Shown piece after piece: positions 25,350 through 33,988 of a stretch of DNA of 44,605 nucleotides. Position numbers and translations under genes: made by a program. The DNA is from Pseudomonadota bacterium (GTDB taxonomy: Bacteria; Pseudomonadota; Alphaproteobacteria; Rhodospirillales; Magnetospirillaceae). How positions within the stretch are numbered: position 1 is the stretch's first letter; every line of letters begins with the position of its first letter. Location: assembly GCA_023458315.1 (NCBI GenBank), contig JAEXAH010000011.1, positions 1 to 44,605 on the forward strand, written 5' to 3'. The notes beneath the pieces are model-generated. The model was given only the letters and a program-made list of their open reading frames with translations, did no database searches and had not been told where the DNA came from.

Positions 25350-27079
25350 TGAACAAGATCCTGAGCCTGCTCAAAGCCTACCGCCTGCAAGTCCTGGTGA
25401 TGACCCAGGCGGTCGTGCCGGTCCTTGTGGTTCTGGCGGCTGGAATCACCTTCCACGAGTTCATCTGGAACGCCATGTCGGGCCACGTCATCCTGAACGT
25501 GGGCATCCTGAGCGTCGGCGCCATCGGCACCGTGCTGATCATCCTGCGGCTGGTCGAGGCCCAGCGCGAGCATCTGGCGCTGCTGCGCTTCGGCCGCGAG
25601 GCGCAGGCCGGGACCGAGATGAAGGAGCTGCTGGAAGGCGAATGGCTGGCCCGCCGCATGGTGCGGCGCTACCTGGAACACATCGCCCAGACCAACGGCA
25701 AGCTGTCGTCCACCCTGGAACAGGACGCCATCGAGAACGAACTGCACGCCATCTCGGCCGAGTTCGAAAGCAAGATCGAGCTGCCCAATTATCTGGTCGG
25801 TTTCATGATCGCCCTGGGTCTGCTGGGCACCTTCATCGGCCTGCTGGAAACCCTGACCGGCATCTCGGGCATGCTGGACGGCATGAGCGGCGCGGGCGGC
25901 GGTGCCGTCGAGGAAGAATTCATCAAGCTGGTCGGCGAATTGCGCAAGCCGCTGGCCGGCATGGGCATCGCCTTCTCGGCCTCGATGTTCGGCCTGATCG
26001 GCAGCCTGATGCTGGGCAGTTCGCTGCTGGCGGTGCGCCGCTATGTGCGCAAGGTGGTGGGCGACGCCCGCACCGTGCTGCATGAACTGACCGAACGCAT
26101 CCGCGGTCCGGTCGGCCCGGTGGTGGCCGGTGCCGCCATGCCGCGCGGCCAGGGCGGCGTGTCCGAAGCCTTCCTGTCCGACTTCATGGCCGAGCTGATG
26201 GGCAACATCAACGACCTTCAGGACCTGTTCCACCGGTCCCAGGACGCGTCGTTGCAGCTTTCCAACCGCGTGGACGGGCTGGCCCAGCGCCTGGAACTGG
26301 TGGCCCAGGCCATCGACAGCAACGTGGCGGCGGTCAAGAAGACCAACGACCTGCTGGGCTTTGGCCCGCGCATGAAGGAAACCAACGAACAGATGCTGGC
26401 CGAACTGCGCGGTATCCAGACCGCCAGCACCGACCAGCAGCGCGTCAGCGCCCGTCTGGTGGACGTGCTGAACGCCATCGACCAAAAGCTGGGCGTGGGC
26501 AACGACACCCAGCGTCTGTACCAGGACGCCCAGGGCAATCTGGGCCGCGACACCCTGAACAAGCTGGACGAGGCGGTGGGCCTGCTGCATTCGGTCAACG
26601 ATCGCGGCTCGGATTCGGAATCCAAGCTGGACCGCAAGCTCCAGGGCCTGGCGACCTCGACCACCAACATGGCCAGCGGCCTGCAAGGACTGGCCGCCAA
26701 GCTGGGCGAGGTGGCGATGATCAGCCAGAACCAGTTGCAGGCCCTGTCCGGCGCCCAGCAACTGGCCCGCGACGCCAATGCCGAGATGCTGAACGCCCTC
26801 AAGGATCTGGGCGAACGCATCAAGAAGGTGGAGGACGCCGACATCGGTGCCAACCGCCACCTGTTCGAGATCAAGGAAAACTTCGGCGGCATGAACACCT
26901 CGCTCGAGGCGCTGGAAACCATCGCCCAGGGCATCAACCGCCAGAGCACCCTGCTGGAAGTCACCCTGGAAGAAATGCGTACCAACCAGCGCAACATGGC
27001 CCGCGACCTGCAAAAGCAGCTGCGCGAGGTCGCCCGCGACGCCGCCCGCGAGGTGGTGGCCAGCGCCCAGGTCGGCTGA
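25349..27079 (+). CDS. MotA/ExbB-like proton-channel protein with long helical tail
   Basis: This encodes a 576-residue protein. TM helices are predicted near 14-36, 46-66, 146-170 and 200-225. The last two carry the MotA/TolQ/ExbB channel signatures LGLLGTFIGLLETLTGI and GMGIAFSASMFGLIGSLMLG, a form also seen in ZorA. Residues about 260-570 are a long, mostly helical cytosolic tail, unlike flagellar MotA (about 290 aa in total). ATG 25349 shares a base with the hlyD stop (TGATG); a TTG at 25346 is in frame. It is the likely partner of the MotB-like protein, in the same operon as the RTX protein and exporter. The best inference is a proton-motive-force-driven accessory of type I secretion or adhesin retention; SiiB is the known analogue. 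The Zorya-type tail suggests force or signal transmission into the cytosol. Confidence 0.82.
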   Translation: MNKILSLLKAYRLQVLVMTQAVVPVLVVLAAGITFHEFIWNAMSGHVILNVGILSVGAIGTVLIILRLVEAQREHLALLRFGREAQAGTEMKELLEGEWLARRMVRRYLEHIAQTNGKLSSTLEQDAIENELHAISAEFESKIELPNYLVGFMIALGLLGTFIGLLETLTGISGMLDGMSGAGGGAVEEEFIKLVGELRKPLAGMGIAFSASMFGLIGSLMLGSSLLAVRRYVRKVVGDARTVLHELTERIRGPVGPVVAGAAMPRGQGGVSEAFLSDFMAELMGNINDLQDLFHRSQDASLQLSNRVDGLAQRLELVAQAIDSNVAAVKKTNDLLGFGPRMKETNEQMLAELRGIQTASTDQQRVSARLVDVLNAIDQKLGVGNDTQRLYQDAQGNLGRDTLNKLDEAVGLLHSVNDRGSDSESKLDRKLQGLATSTTNMASGLQGLAAKLGEVAMISQNQLQALSGAQQLARDANAEMLNALKDLGERIKKVEDADIGANRHLFEIKENFGGMNTSLEALETIAQGINRQSTLLEVTLEEMRTNQRNMARDLQKQLREVARDAAREVVASAQVG

Positions 27080-27133
27080 CGGCCGGGCGGCGACGGGACG
27101 ACGGGGACGGGTTTGGGTTGGGGAGACGGATAG

Positions 27134-30100
27134 ATGGCTGAAAAGACCAGGATCGTCGGCAGCGACGACAAGGGACAGTTCAACGTCCCGGTGCCGCACG
27201 CCAGCATCGACCGCATCGACATCATCGATCTGGATCTGGTGTTGCAGACCAAGGACGGCAGCCGCCTGATCCTGCCCGGCGCCGCCATCGACGCCATGGG
27301 GCCAAAGCCGCCGATGGTGTCGTTCCCCGATGGCCGCATCGGCGCCGCCGACCTGCTGACCTCGGTGGGCAAGGTCGAGACGCCGCCCAGTTCCATCCCG
27401 GCCATGACCAGCCTGACCCAGTTCGACCAGAAACTGACCCAGGGCAAGAAGAACCGCACCGACGACGCCGCCGACAAACAGGCCGAACAGGCCGAGCAGG
27501 CCCAGGCGCAGCAGGTGGCGCCGTTGCCGGTGGGCGCCGGACAATCGTCGGTGGACGATTTGATGAACAAGGCCGAAAAGCTGTTGCAGGAAACCCGCAA
27601 CAAGGCGTTCGACCCGGTCCCGGCCCAGGTGCACCAGACCGCCGCCCAGACCTCGGACGCGCCGGGCAGCCAGCCGCAGACCGCCAAGATTCCGCTGTAT
27701 GTCAGCCTGGCCGAAGGCAACGTGGTCAACGTCGCCACCACCGCCATTTCCAGCAACATCACCGTCGACGGCGTCACCCGCACCTACACCACGTCGGTTT
27801 CCGGCTCGGGCGGCCCCACGGGCAGCACCGTCGCCAGCGGCATCCAGCCCAACGACGCCCTGCAATACGGCACCGAGACGCTGACCGGCACCGCGGGCAA
27901 CGACGTCATTTACGCCGACGGCTTTCCCGGCATCACCGGCTACACCAACAGCCAGGCCACCTATGCCGACCTGAACCCCGATACCGGCCTGCCCAACAGC
28001 GCCGGAACCCATTTCTATTACGCCAAGGAAATCATGCTGACCTTGGCGGGCTATATCCGCACCATCAACAGCATCACCATTTCCGACCTGCCGACCGGCG
28101 TGGTCGCCGTGGTCATCGGCGGTACCACCCAGGTGGTGACGGACGGCAAGGTGACGGTTCCGTCCTCGGCGGTGGTGCCCGACGCCCAGACCATCACCCT
28201 GATCTACGATCTGGCCACCGCCACCGTCGGCACCTACGAAATCAAGGTCAACATCACCGGCCAGGGCGTCGATCCCATCAACCTGACCCGCAAGTTCATC
28301 CTGGAATTCCAGGCGGTGTCCTCGACCGCCGACGTCACCGGCAACGCCCCCATCTTCATTCCCGGATCGGGCTGGTCCGATTATTACGTCCTGCAAACCG
28401 CCAGTTCGCCGCACACCATCAATGCCGGGGCGGGCGACGATCTGGTCTATGGCGGCAACAGCGCCGACACCATCACCGCCGGGGCCGGGCACGACATCGT
28501 CTTCAGCTATGGCGGCAACGACATCATCGACGGCGGCGACGGCACCAACGTCATCTGGGCCGGGGCGGGCAACGACCACGTGGTCGGCGGCGCCGATGCC
28601 GACGACATCCGGGCGGGCAGCGGCGACGACATGCTGTATGGCGGCGCGGGCAACAACGTCAGCCTGGACGGCGGCGCCGGGACCGACTGGCTGTCGTTCA
28701 ACGGCGTCAACGCCAGCCAGTTGAACGGCACCCTGACCGCCACCCAGGCCCTGGAAAAGTGGCTGGCCTTTGCCGGGACCACCTTCACCAGCGTCACCTT
28801 CACCGCCGACGCCACCGGCACCGGCACCGCCACCCATGTCAGCGGCGGCGCCACCCAGACCTCGGCGGTGGGCAATGTCGAGCACCTGATCGGCAGCCAC
28901 GGCGACGACACCCTGAACATGGCGGCCTATACCGGGATCAGCCACACCCTGTACGGCCTGGACGGCAACGACGTGCTGACCGGCAGCGACCGCGCCGACG
29001 TGCTGTATGGCGGCGCGGGCCAGGACAGCATCCTGGGCGGCGCGGGCAACGACCTGATCTTCACCGCCATCACCAGCACCGGCACCGGCACCGACGCCAC
29101 CGCCCTGGCCGGAACCAATTCCGACGGCAGCGGCGGCGGCCTGACCCGGGGCGTCATCACCGACATCATGAACATCGTCGATGGCGGCGACGGCGCCGAC
29201 ACGGTGGTCGGCGGCGCGGGCAACGATTATTTCATCGCCGCCAACGGCCAGTCGGGCGACGGCACCAACATCGACGTTTTCTACGGCGCGGGCGGCACCG
29301 ACACCGTCGATTTCAGCGACTACACCGCCCAGATCATCCTGGACCCACTCAACAACGTCGCCCGCTCGGGCGGGGTGGAAATCGCCCGTTTCCACGACGT
29401 CGAGCAATGGCTGACCGGCAGCGGCAACGATATTTTCACCGGCACCTCCGCCAATGAAACCGTCTATGGCAACGGCGGCGACGACACCTTCACCTCGAAT
29501 GGCGGCAACGACGTCTTTTACGGCGGCGCCAGCAGCAACAACACCAACGCGGGCGACCGCTTCACCTCGTCGCGGTCTTCGTCCAGCACCACCACCATGG
29601 ATGGCGGCGACGGCTATAATTACTATTCGCTGAGCGTCGGCACCGACATCGTCATCGGCGGCAACGACGTCGACCGCATCGATTACGGCGGCGGTTCGAT
29701 CATCGTCAACCTCAGCAACGCCACGCAAAGCGTGCAATTGTGGACCGGCACCGCCTTTGCCGGGACCACCTATTCGGTGGACGCCGCGCGCGGCAGGTTG
29801 GGCCAGGCCGAGGGCGATTACTACCGCGCCGTCACCGACACCGCCGAAAGCAAGGTCGATTGGGTCGCCGCCACCGATGGCGCCGACGCCATCTACGGCA
29901 ATTCCCAGAACAACATCGTGTGGACCGGCGCGGGCACCGACGCGGTGTGGGGCATGGGCGGCAACGACACCATCTATGTCACCAACCGCGACGGCAAGTA
30001 CCTGGACGGCGGCACCAACACCGCCCTGAGCCTGACGGTGACATCGGGAATCGTCACCGTGGCAGGCGGCGACGGCGTCGATTACAGCAACCAGGGCTAT

Positions 30101-31990
30101 ACCCAGCAGGTCAATCTGGACGGGTCGAACCAGACCCTGAAGGACACGACCGGCGCCGACATCGCCACCCTGACGGCCAACACCATTCTGAGCGAGGCGT
30201 CCGCCACCACCACCTACACCACCCGGATCTACAATCTCGAAAATTACGTCGGCACCAGCGGCATCGACATCGTCGCGGGCACGGCGGCCAGCAACGTCGT
30301 GGACGGCCGCCAGGGCAAGGACACCATCTTCGGCATGGACGGCGACGACGTCATCTATGGCGGCACCGGCGACAACCTGAACGTCGCCACCCATTCCGAA
30401 TCCGACTATCTGAACGGCGGCAACGGCACCGACTGGATCAGCTACGGCACCACCGCGGGCGCCGGTTTCACCGGCCGCGGCATCGAGGTCTATCTGGCCG
30501 ATGCCGACATGGACCGCAACGGTTCGCTGGACCAGATCGTCGCCGGGGCCTGGGCGGCGGGAACCGGCTATTCCCGCTTCGTGGTCAACGGCACCACCAC
30601 GCTGACCGACACCTTGCTGAATTTCGAGAACATCATCGGTTCCAACTACAACGACGTCCTGGCGGGCGATGGCGGCGTCAACGTCATCTACGGCCAGAAC
30701 GGCAACGACACCATCTTCGGCGCGGCGGGCAACGACACCCTGGACGGCGGCGCGGGCAACGACACCCTGGACGGCGGCACCGGCGCCGACGTCATGGCCG
30801 GCGGCACCAACAACGACGTCTATTACGTGGACGACGCGGGCGACACCGTCACCGAGAACCTGAACGAAGGCACCGATCTGGTTTACGCCAGCATCAACTA
30901 CGCCCTGACCGCCAACGTCGAGAACCTGACGGCGCTGGTCAACACCGGCCTGACCCTGACCGGCAACAGCCTGAACAACACCATCACCGGCGGCACCGGC
31001 GCCGACATCATCGACGGCGGCACCGGCAACGACGTGATGATCGGCAGCGGCGGCGACGACACCTATTACGTGGACAGCACTTCGGACGTGGTCAGCGAAC
31101 TGGCGGGCGGCGGCATCGACACCGTGTACACCACGGTCAACTGGACCATGTCCAGCAATGTCGAGGTGCTGCGCGCCAGCGGCGGCGGCAACCTGTCGCT
31201 GGGCGGCAGCGGCGGCGTCGACACCATCTATGGCGGCACCGGCAACGACACCATCAACGGCAATGGCGGCGCCGATTCCATGATCGGCGGCGCGGGCGAC
31301 GACACCTATTACGTGGACAACACCAGCGACACCATCACCGAAGTGGGCGGCGAGGGCACCGACACCGTCTATACCACGGTCAGCTATACCCTGAGCGCCA
31401 ACGTGGAAACCCTGATCGCCAACACCACCGGCAACATCAACCTGACCGGCAACAGCCAGGACAACACGCTGACCGGCGGCAACGGCAACAACGTCCTGCG
31501 CGGCGGCGCCGGGGCCGACACCCTGAACGGTTCGGGCGGCACCGACAGCCTGTATGGCGACGCCGACAGCGACCTGTTCGTGCTGACGGTGGGGCAATTG
31601 GCCAACACCTCGGTCTATGGCGGCAGCAACAACACCTACACCAACCCGACCACCGAGAACGGCACCGACACCCTGAAGGTGGCGGGCTGGAATCTGCTAA
31701 ACAACCTGAGCCTGTCGCGCGTCCATTCCATCGAGGCCATCGACGTGCGCGACGGCACCGACAACGCCACCTCGGCCCTCAGCTACGCGACCATCCACGG
31801 CATCCTGGACGCCGCCACCACCGGCCGCACGCTGACGCTGTACCTGGACAGCGGCGACACCTTCAACGCCAACGGCTCGGCCACGGCGGGCAACTTCACC
31901 GATCCCGGGGCCGTCAGCGGCAACACCACCACCTTCACCTATACCGGTGTCGGCGGCGTCAGCCACAATGTGGAGGTCCACTGGGGGTGA
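27134..31990 (+). CDS. RTX-repeat type I secreted protein (probable adhesin)
   Basis: This encodes a 1618-residue protein without a signal peptide. Residues about 10-95 form a distinct N-terminal module (IDIIDLDLVLQTKDG then RLILPGAAIDAM), reminiscent of the N-terminal retention/prefix modules of LapA- and BapA-type adhesins. No canonical LapG site (TAAG or PAAG) is seen. Residues about 100-195 are a Gln/Ala-rich, partly helical linker. After about 430, calcium-binding nonapeptides (GGxGxDxLx) occur in several blocks, for example 431-520, 610-645, 1175-1235 and on to about 1480. Three 81-residue modules marked by YYVD lie between 1230 and 1475. The C-terminal 140 residues lack repeats and should hold the export signal. 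GGGGAG precedes ATG 27134. The substrate role is clear from the exporter genes; adhesion rather than enzyme function is inference, as no catalytic domain is seen. Confidence 0.9.
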   Translation: MAEKTRIVGSDDKGQFNVPVPHASIDRIDIIDLDLVLQTKDGSRLILPGAAIDAMGPKPPMVSFPDGRIGAADLLTSVGKVETPPSSIPAMTSLTQFDQKLTQGKKNRTDDAADKQAEQAEQAQAQQVAPLPVGAGQSSVDDLMNKAEKLLQETRNKAFDPVPAQVHQTAAQTSDAPGSQPQTAKIPLYVSLAEGNVVNVATTAISSNITVDGVTRTYTTSVSGSGGPTGSTVASGIQPNDALQYGTETLTGTAGNDVIYADGFPGITGYTNSQATYADLNPDTGLPNSAGTHFYYAKEIMLTLAGYIRTINSITISDLPTGVVAVVIGGTTQVVTDGKVTVPSSAVVPDAQTITLIYDLATATVGTYEIKVNITGQGVDPINLTRKFILEFQAVSSTADVTGNAPIFIPGSGWSDYYVLQTASSPHTINAGAGDDLVYGGNSADTITAGAGHDIVFSYGGNDIIDGGDGTNVIWAGAGNDHVVGGADADDIRAGSGDDMLYGGAGNNVSLDGGAGTDWLSFNGVNASQLNGTLTATQALEKWLAFAGTTFTSVTFTADATGTGTATHVSGGATQTSAVGNVEHLIGSHGDDTLNMAAYTGISHTLYGLDGNDVLTGSDRADVLYGGAGQDSILGGAGNDLIFTAITSTGTGTDATALAGTNSDGSGGGLTRGVITDIMNIVDGGDGADTVVGGAGNDYFIAANGQSGDGTNIDVFYGAGGTDTVDFSDYTAQIILDPLNNVARSGGVEIARFHDVEQWLTGSGNDIFTGTSANETVYGNGGDDTFTSNGGNDVFYGGASSNNTNAGDRFTSSRSSSSTTTMDGGDGYNYYSLSVGTDIVIGGNDVDRIDYGGGSIIVNLSNATQSVQLWTGTAFAGTTYSVDAARGRLGQAEGDYYRAVTDTAESKVDWVAATDGADAIYGNSQNNIVWTGAGTDAVWGMGGNDTIYVTNRDGKYLDGGTNTALSLTVTSGIVTVAGGDGVDYSNQGYTQQVNLDGSNQTLKDTTGADIATLTANTILSEASATTTYTTRIYNLENYVGTSGIDIVAGTAASNVVDGRQGKDTIFGMDGDDVIYGGTGDNLNVATHSESDYLNGGNGTDWISYGTTAGAGFTGRGIEVYLADADMDRNGSLDQIVAGAWAAGTGYSRFVVNGTTTLTDTLLNFENIIGSNYNDVLAGDGGVNVIYGQNGNDTIFGAAGNDTLDGGAGNDTLDGGTGADVMAGGTNNDVYYVDDAGDTVTENLNEGTDLVYASINYALTANVENLTALVNTGLTLTGNSLNNTITGGTGADIIDGGTGNDVMIGSGGDDTYYVDSTSDVVSELAGGGIDTVYTTVNWTMSSNVEVLRASGGGNLSLGGSGGVDTIYGGTGNDTINGNGGADSMIGGAGDDTYYVDNTSDTITEVGGEGTDTVYTTVSYTLSANVETLIANTTGNINLTGNSQDNTLTGGNGNNVLRGGAGADTLNGSGGTDSLYGDADSDLFVLTVGQLANTSVYGGSNNTYTNPTTENGTDTLKVAGWNLLNNLSLSRVHSIEAIDVRDGTDNATSALSYATIHGILDAATTGRTLTLYLDSGDTFNANGSATAGNFTDPGAVSGNTTTFTYTGVGGVSHNVEVHWG
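30821..31549 (+). repeat. three tandem RTX modules of 243 bp
   Basis: The codons for YYVD recur at 30821, 31064 and 31307, exactly 243 bp (81 codons) apart. Each copy runs through NVExL, LTGN and GGxGxD elements to the next YYVD. Just upstream, a 27-bp unit encoding one nonapeptide (GGCAACGACACCCTGGACGG at 30728 and 30755) is duplicated almost exactly. These near-identical units invite copy-number change by recombination. Confidence 0.8.
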
Positions 31991-33969
31991 TCGCCGCGTC
32001 GTTTTCCGAAGCCGTCACCAGCCTGCTCGGCGCGCTGGGCCGCGACGTCGCCACGCCCGTCGAGCAGGACGGGCTGGACGGGTTGTTACGCGGCCAGGGG
32101 CTGGCGGCGCGCCGCCTGCACGTCGAGGCGGGCACTCTGCCCGAGGGCGATTTCGTCGGCGTGCTGCTGGAGATGGAGGACGGCGGCTGGCTGCCGCTGA
32201 TCGCCACGCCGCAAGGATTGGAGCGGCTGGCCGGGGGCCGCGCCGCCGGACCGCCGCCGCTGCCGCTGGCCCATGGCGGCCGGGCGGTGGCGCTGGTGAC
32301 GCGGGTCGAGGCGCTGAGCAGTTTCCTGCCCTTCCTGCGCCGCCACAAGGGGCGGCTGGCGCAGATCCTGGCGGGCGGGCTGATCGTCAACCTGCTGGCG
32401 CTGCTGTTTCCGCTGTTTTCCAGCTTCGTCTACGACAAGGTGCTGGGCAACGGCGTCACCGAGACGCTGTGGGCGCTGGCCATCGGCCTGATGCTGGCCA
32501 TCTGTCTGGATTACGCGGTGCGCGCCACCCGCGCCCTGCTGATGGAGCGCTTCGCCGTCACCGCCGAGGCCGACATCGACCACGCCTTGTTCCGCAGCCT
32601 GCTGGCGGGCGACGTGTCGCGCCTGCCCTCGGTCGGGCTGGTGCTGGACAAGTACAAGCAGATCCTGGGCAGCCGCGATTTCCTGTCCACCGCCTACATG
32701 CTGTCGGCCATCGACATTCCGTTCCTGCTGCTGTTCCTGCTGGTGCTGGGCGTCATCGCCGGGCCGCTGGTGCTGGTGCCGGTGGTGGCGGGCGCCCTGA
32801 CCGTCGGCCTGCACGCGCTGTTCGCCATTCCCATCCATGATTACGAGCGCGAGGCGCGGCGGGCGGGCGAACGGCGTTTCGCCCTGCTGGCCGACACCCT
32901 GACCGCGCGCGAGGCCATCGTCGGCGGCCGCCTGCACGACGATCTGGCGCGGCGCTGGCGACAGGCCAGCATCCGCGCCGGGGTGGCGTCGGGACGGGCG
33001 CGCTATTGGCACGCCTTGGGCGCGGCGGCGTCGCTGGGCGGCGCCAACCTGGCCTATGTGGCGACCATCGTCTGCGGCGCGCTGATGGTCGAGGAACGCA
33101 TGCTGACCTCGGGCGGATTGCTGGCGGCGACCATGCTGACCTCGCGCGCCATGTCCACCCTGGGCTCGGTGGTGCTGCTGGTGACGCGCTACCGCGAATT
33201 CCGCGCCGCCATGGCCGAGATGGACCGCCTGCTGCCGCCGCCCGCCACCACCGAGCCGCCGCCCGAGCGCGGCGCCCTGCCCGGCCGGGTGCGGTTGTCG
33301 GGCATCGGAATCCGCTTGCGGCGCGAGGGGCCGCCGACCCTGAGCGGCATCGGCTTCAAGGTCGAACCGGGCGAAATGGTCGGGCTGGTCGGCCATCCCG
33401 GCGCGGGCAAGACCACGCTGTTGCGCATGATCGCGGGCGTGCTGCCGCCCACCGAGGGGCAGGTGCTGATCGACACCCTGCCGGTCGAGGCGCTGGCCCC
33501 CGCCGACCTGTCGGCCACCATCGGCTACAAGCCGCAGGAACCGTGCCTGTTCGAAGGCACCATCGAGGACAACGTGCGCGGCGGCAACCTGTCGGCGACC
33601 CGCGAGCAGATGGAGCGGGCGCTGGCGGCGTCGGGCCTGGTGTTCTTTCTGGAACGCGGCGACCTGACCCTGGCGACCCAGGTGGGACCGCGCGGCGGCA
33701 ACCTGTCGGGCGGCCAGCGCCAGATGGTGGCCCTGGCCCGCGCCCTGCTGGGCGAGCCGCCGCTGCTGCTGCTGGACGAACCCAACACCGGGCTGGACGC
33801 GGCGCTGGAACAGCAACTGGCCAACCATCTGGCCGCGCTGCGCCAGGACCGCGCCATTCTGGTCAGCAGCCACAGCCGCACCTTGTTGTCCGTTTGCACC
33901 CGGATCGTCGTCATCGACGGCGGTCGCGTCATCACCGACGGCCCGCGCGAACGGGTTCTGGGAAATTAG
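31987..33969 (+). CDS. type I secretion ABC exporter (permease-ATPase), C39-like N-domain without Cys
   Basis: This encodes a 660-residue exporter. The N-terminal region (about 1-95) is shaped like the C39 peptidase domain of type I exporters but has no catalytic cysteine, so it would bind substrate rather than cleave it. Six TM helices follow (about 130-410), then a nucleotide-binding domain with Walker A GHPGAGKTTLL, signature LSGGQRQ, Walker B LLLLDEP and the H-loop His in VSSHS. The start GTG 31987 overlaps the RTX stop (GTGA), so translation is coupled to the substrate gene; the open frame extends upstream but only as a shadow of the RTX gene. The exporter should form a channel with the HlyD-like and TolC-like proteins in this operon. 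Confidence 0.92.
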   Translation: MIAASFSEAVTSLLGALGRDVATPVEQDGLDGLLRGQGLAARRLHVEAGTLPEGDFVGVLLEMEDGGWLPLIATPQGLERLAGGRAAGPPPLPLAHGGRAVALVTRVEALSSFLPFLRRHKGRLAQILAGGLIVNLLALLFPLFSSFVYDKVLGNGVTETLWALAIGLMLAICLDYAVRATRALLMERFAVTAEADIDHALFRSLLAGDVSRLPSVGLVLDKYKQILGSRDFLSTAYMLSAIDIPFLLLFLLVLGVIAGPLVLVPVVAGALTVGLHALFAIPIHDYEREARRAGERRFALLADTLTAREAIVGGRLHDDLARRWRQASIRAGVASGRARYWHALGAAASLGGANLAYVATIVCGALMVEERMLTSGGLLAATMLTSRAMSTLGSVVLLVTRYREFRAAMAEMDRLLPPPATTEPPPERGALPGRVRLSGIGIRLRREGPPTLSGIGFKVEPGEMVGLVGHPGAGKTTLLRMIAGVLPPTEGQVLIDTLPVEALAPADLSATIGYKPQEPCLFEGTIEDNVRGGNLSATREQMERALAASGLVFFLERGDLTLATQVGPRGGNLSGGQRQMVALARALLGEPPLLLLDEPNTGLDAALEQQLANHLAALRQDRAILVSSHSRTLLSVCTRIVVIDGGRVITDGPRERVLGN

Positions 33970-33988
33970 TCGAGGGAAGGGAAAGTCC

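Noticed and set aside
23324..27079. Zorya-type anti-phage system (ZorA/ZorB) from the MotAB-like pair
   Set aside because: The motifs are similar and the MotA-like tail is long, but no zorC/D/E-like genes are present and the pair is interleaved with type I secretion genes.
28427..31549. CRISPR-like or minisatellite array
   Set aside because: The repetitive DNA is an open reading frame coding for RTX calcium-binding nonapeptides, without conserved repeat-spacer structure.
25217..31597. A 2126-codon open frame on the minus strand opposite the hlyD-, motA- and RTX genes
   Set aside because: It is the antisense shadow of GC-rich repeats: composition is extreme (Gly/Ala/Val/Gln/His), it crosses three well-supported genes, and it has no recognisable domain.
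29740..33969. A 1409-codon frame containing the ABC exporter
   Set aside because: The first 749 codons are an out-of-frame reading of the RTX gene; the exporter proper starts at GTG 31987, overlapping the RTX stop.
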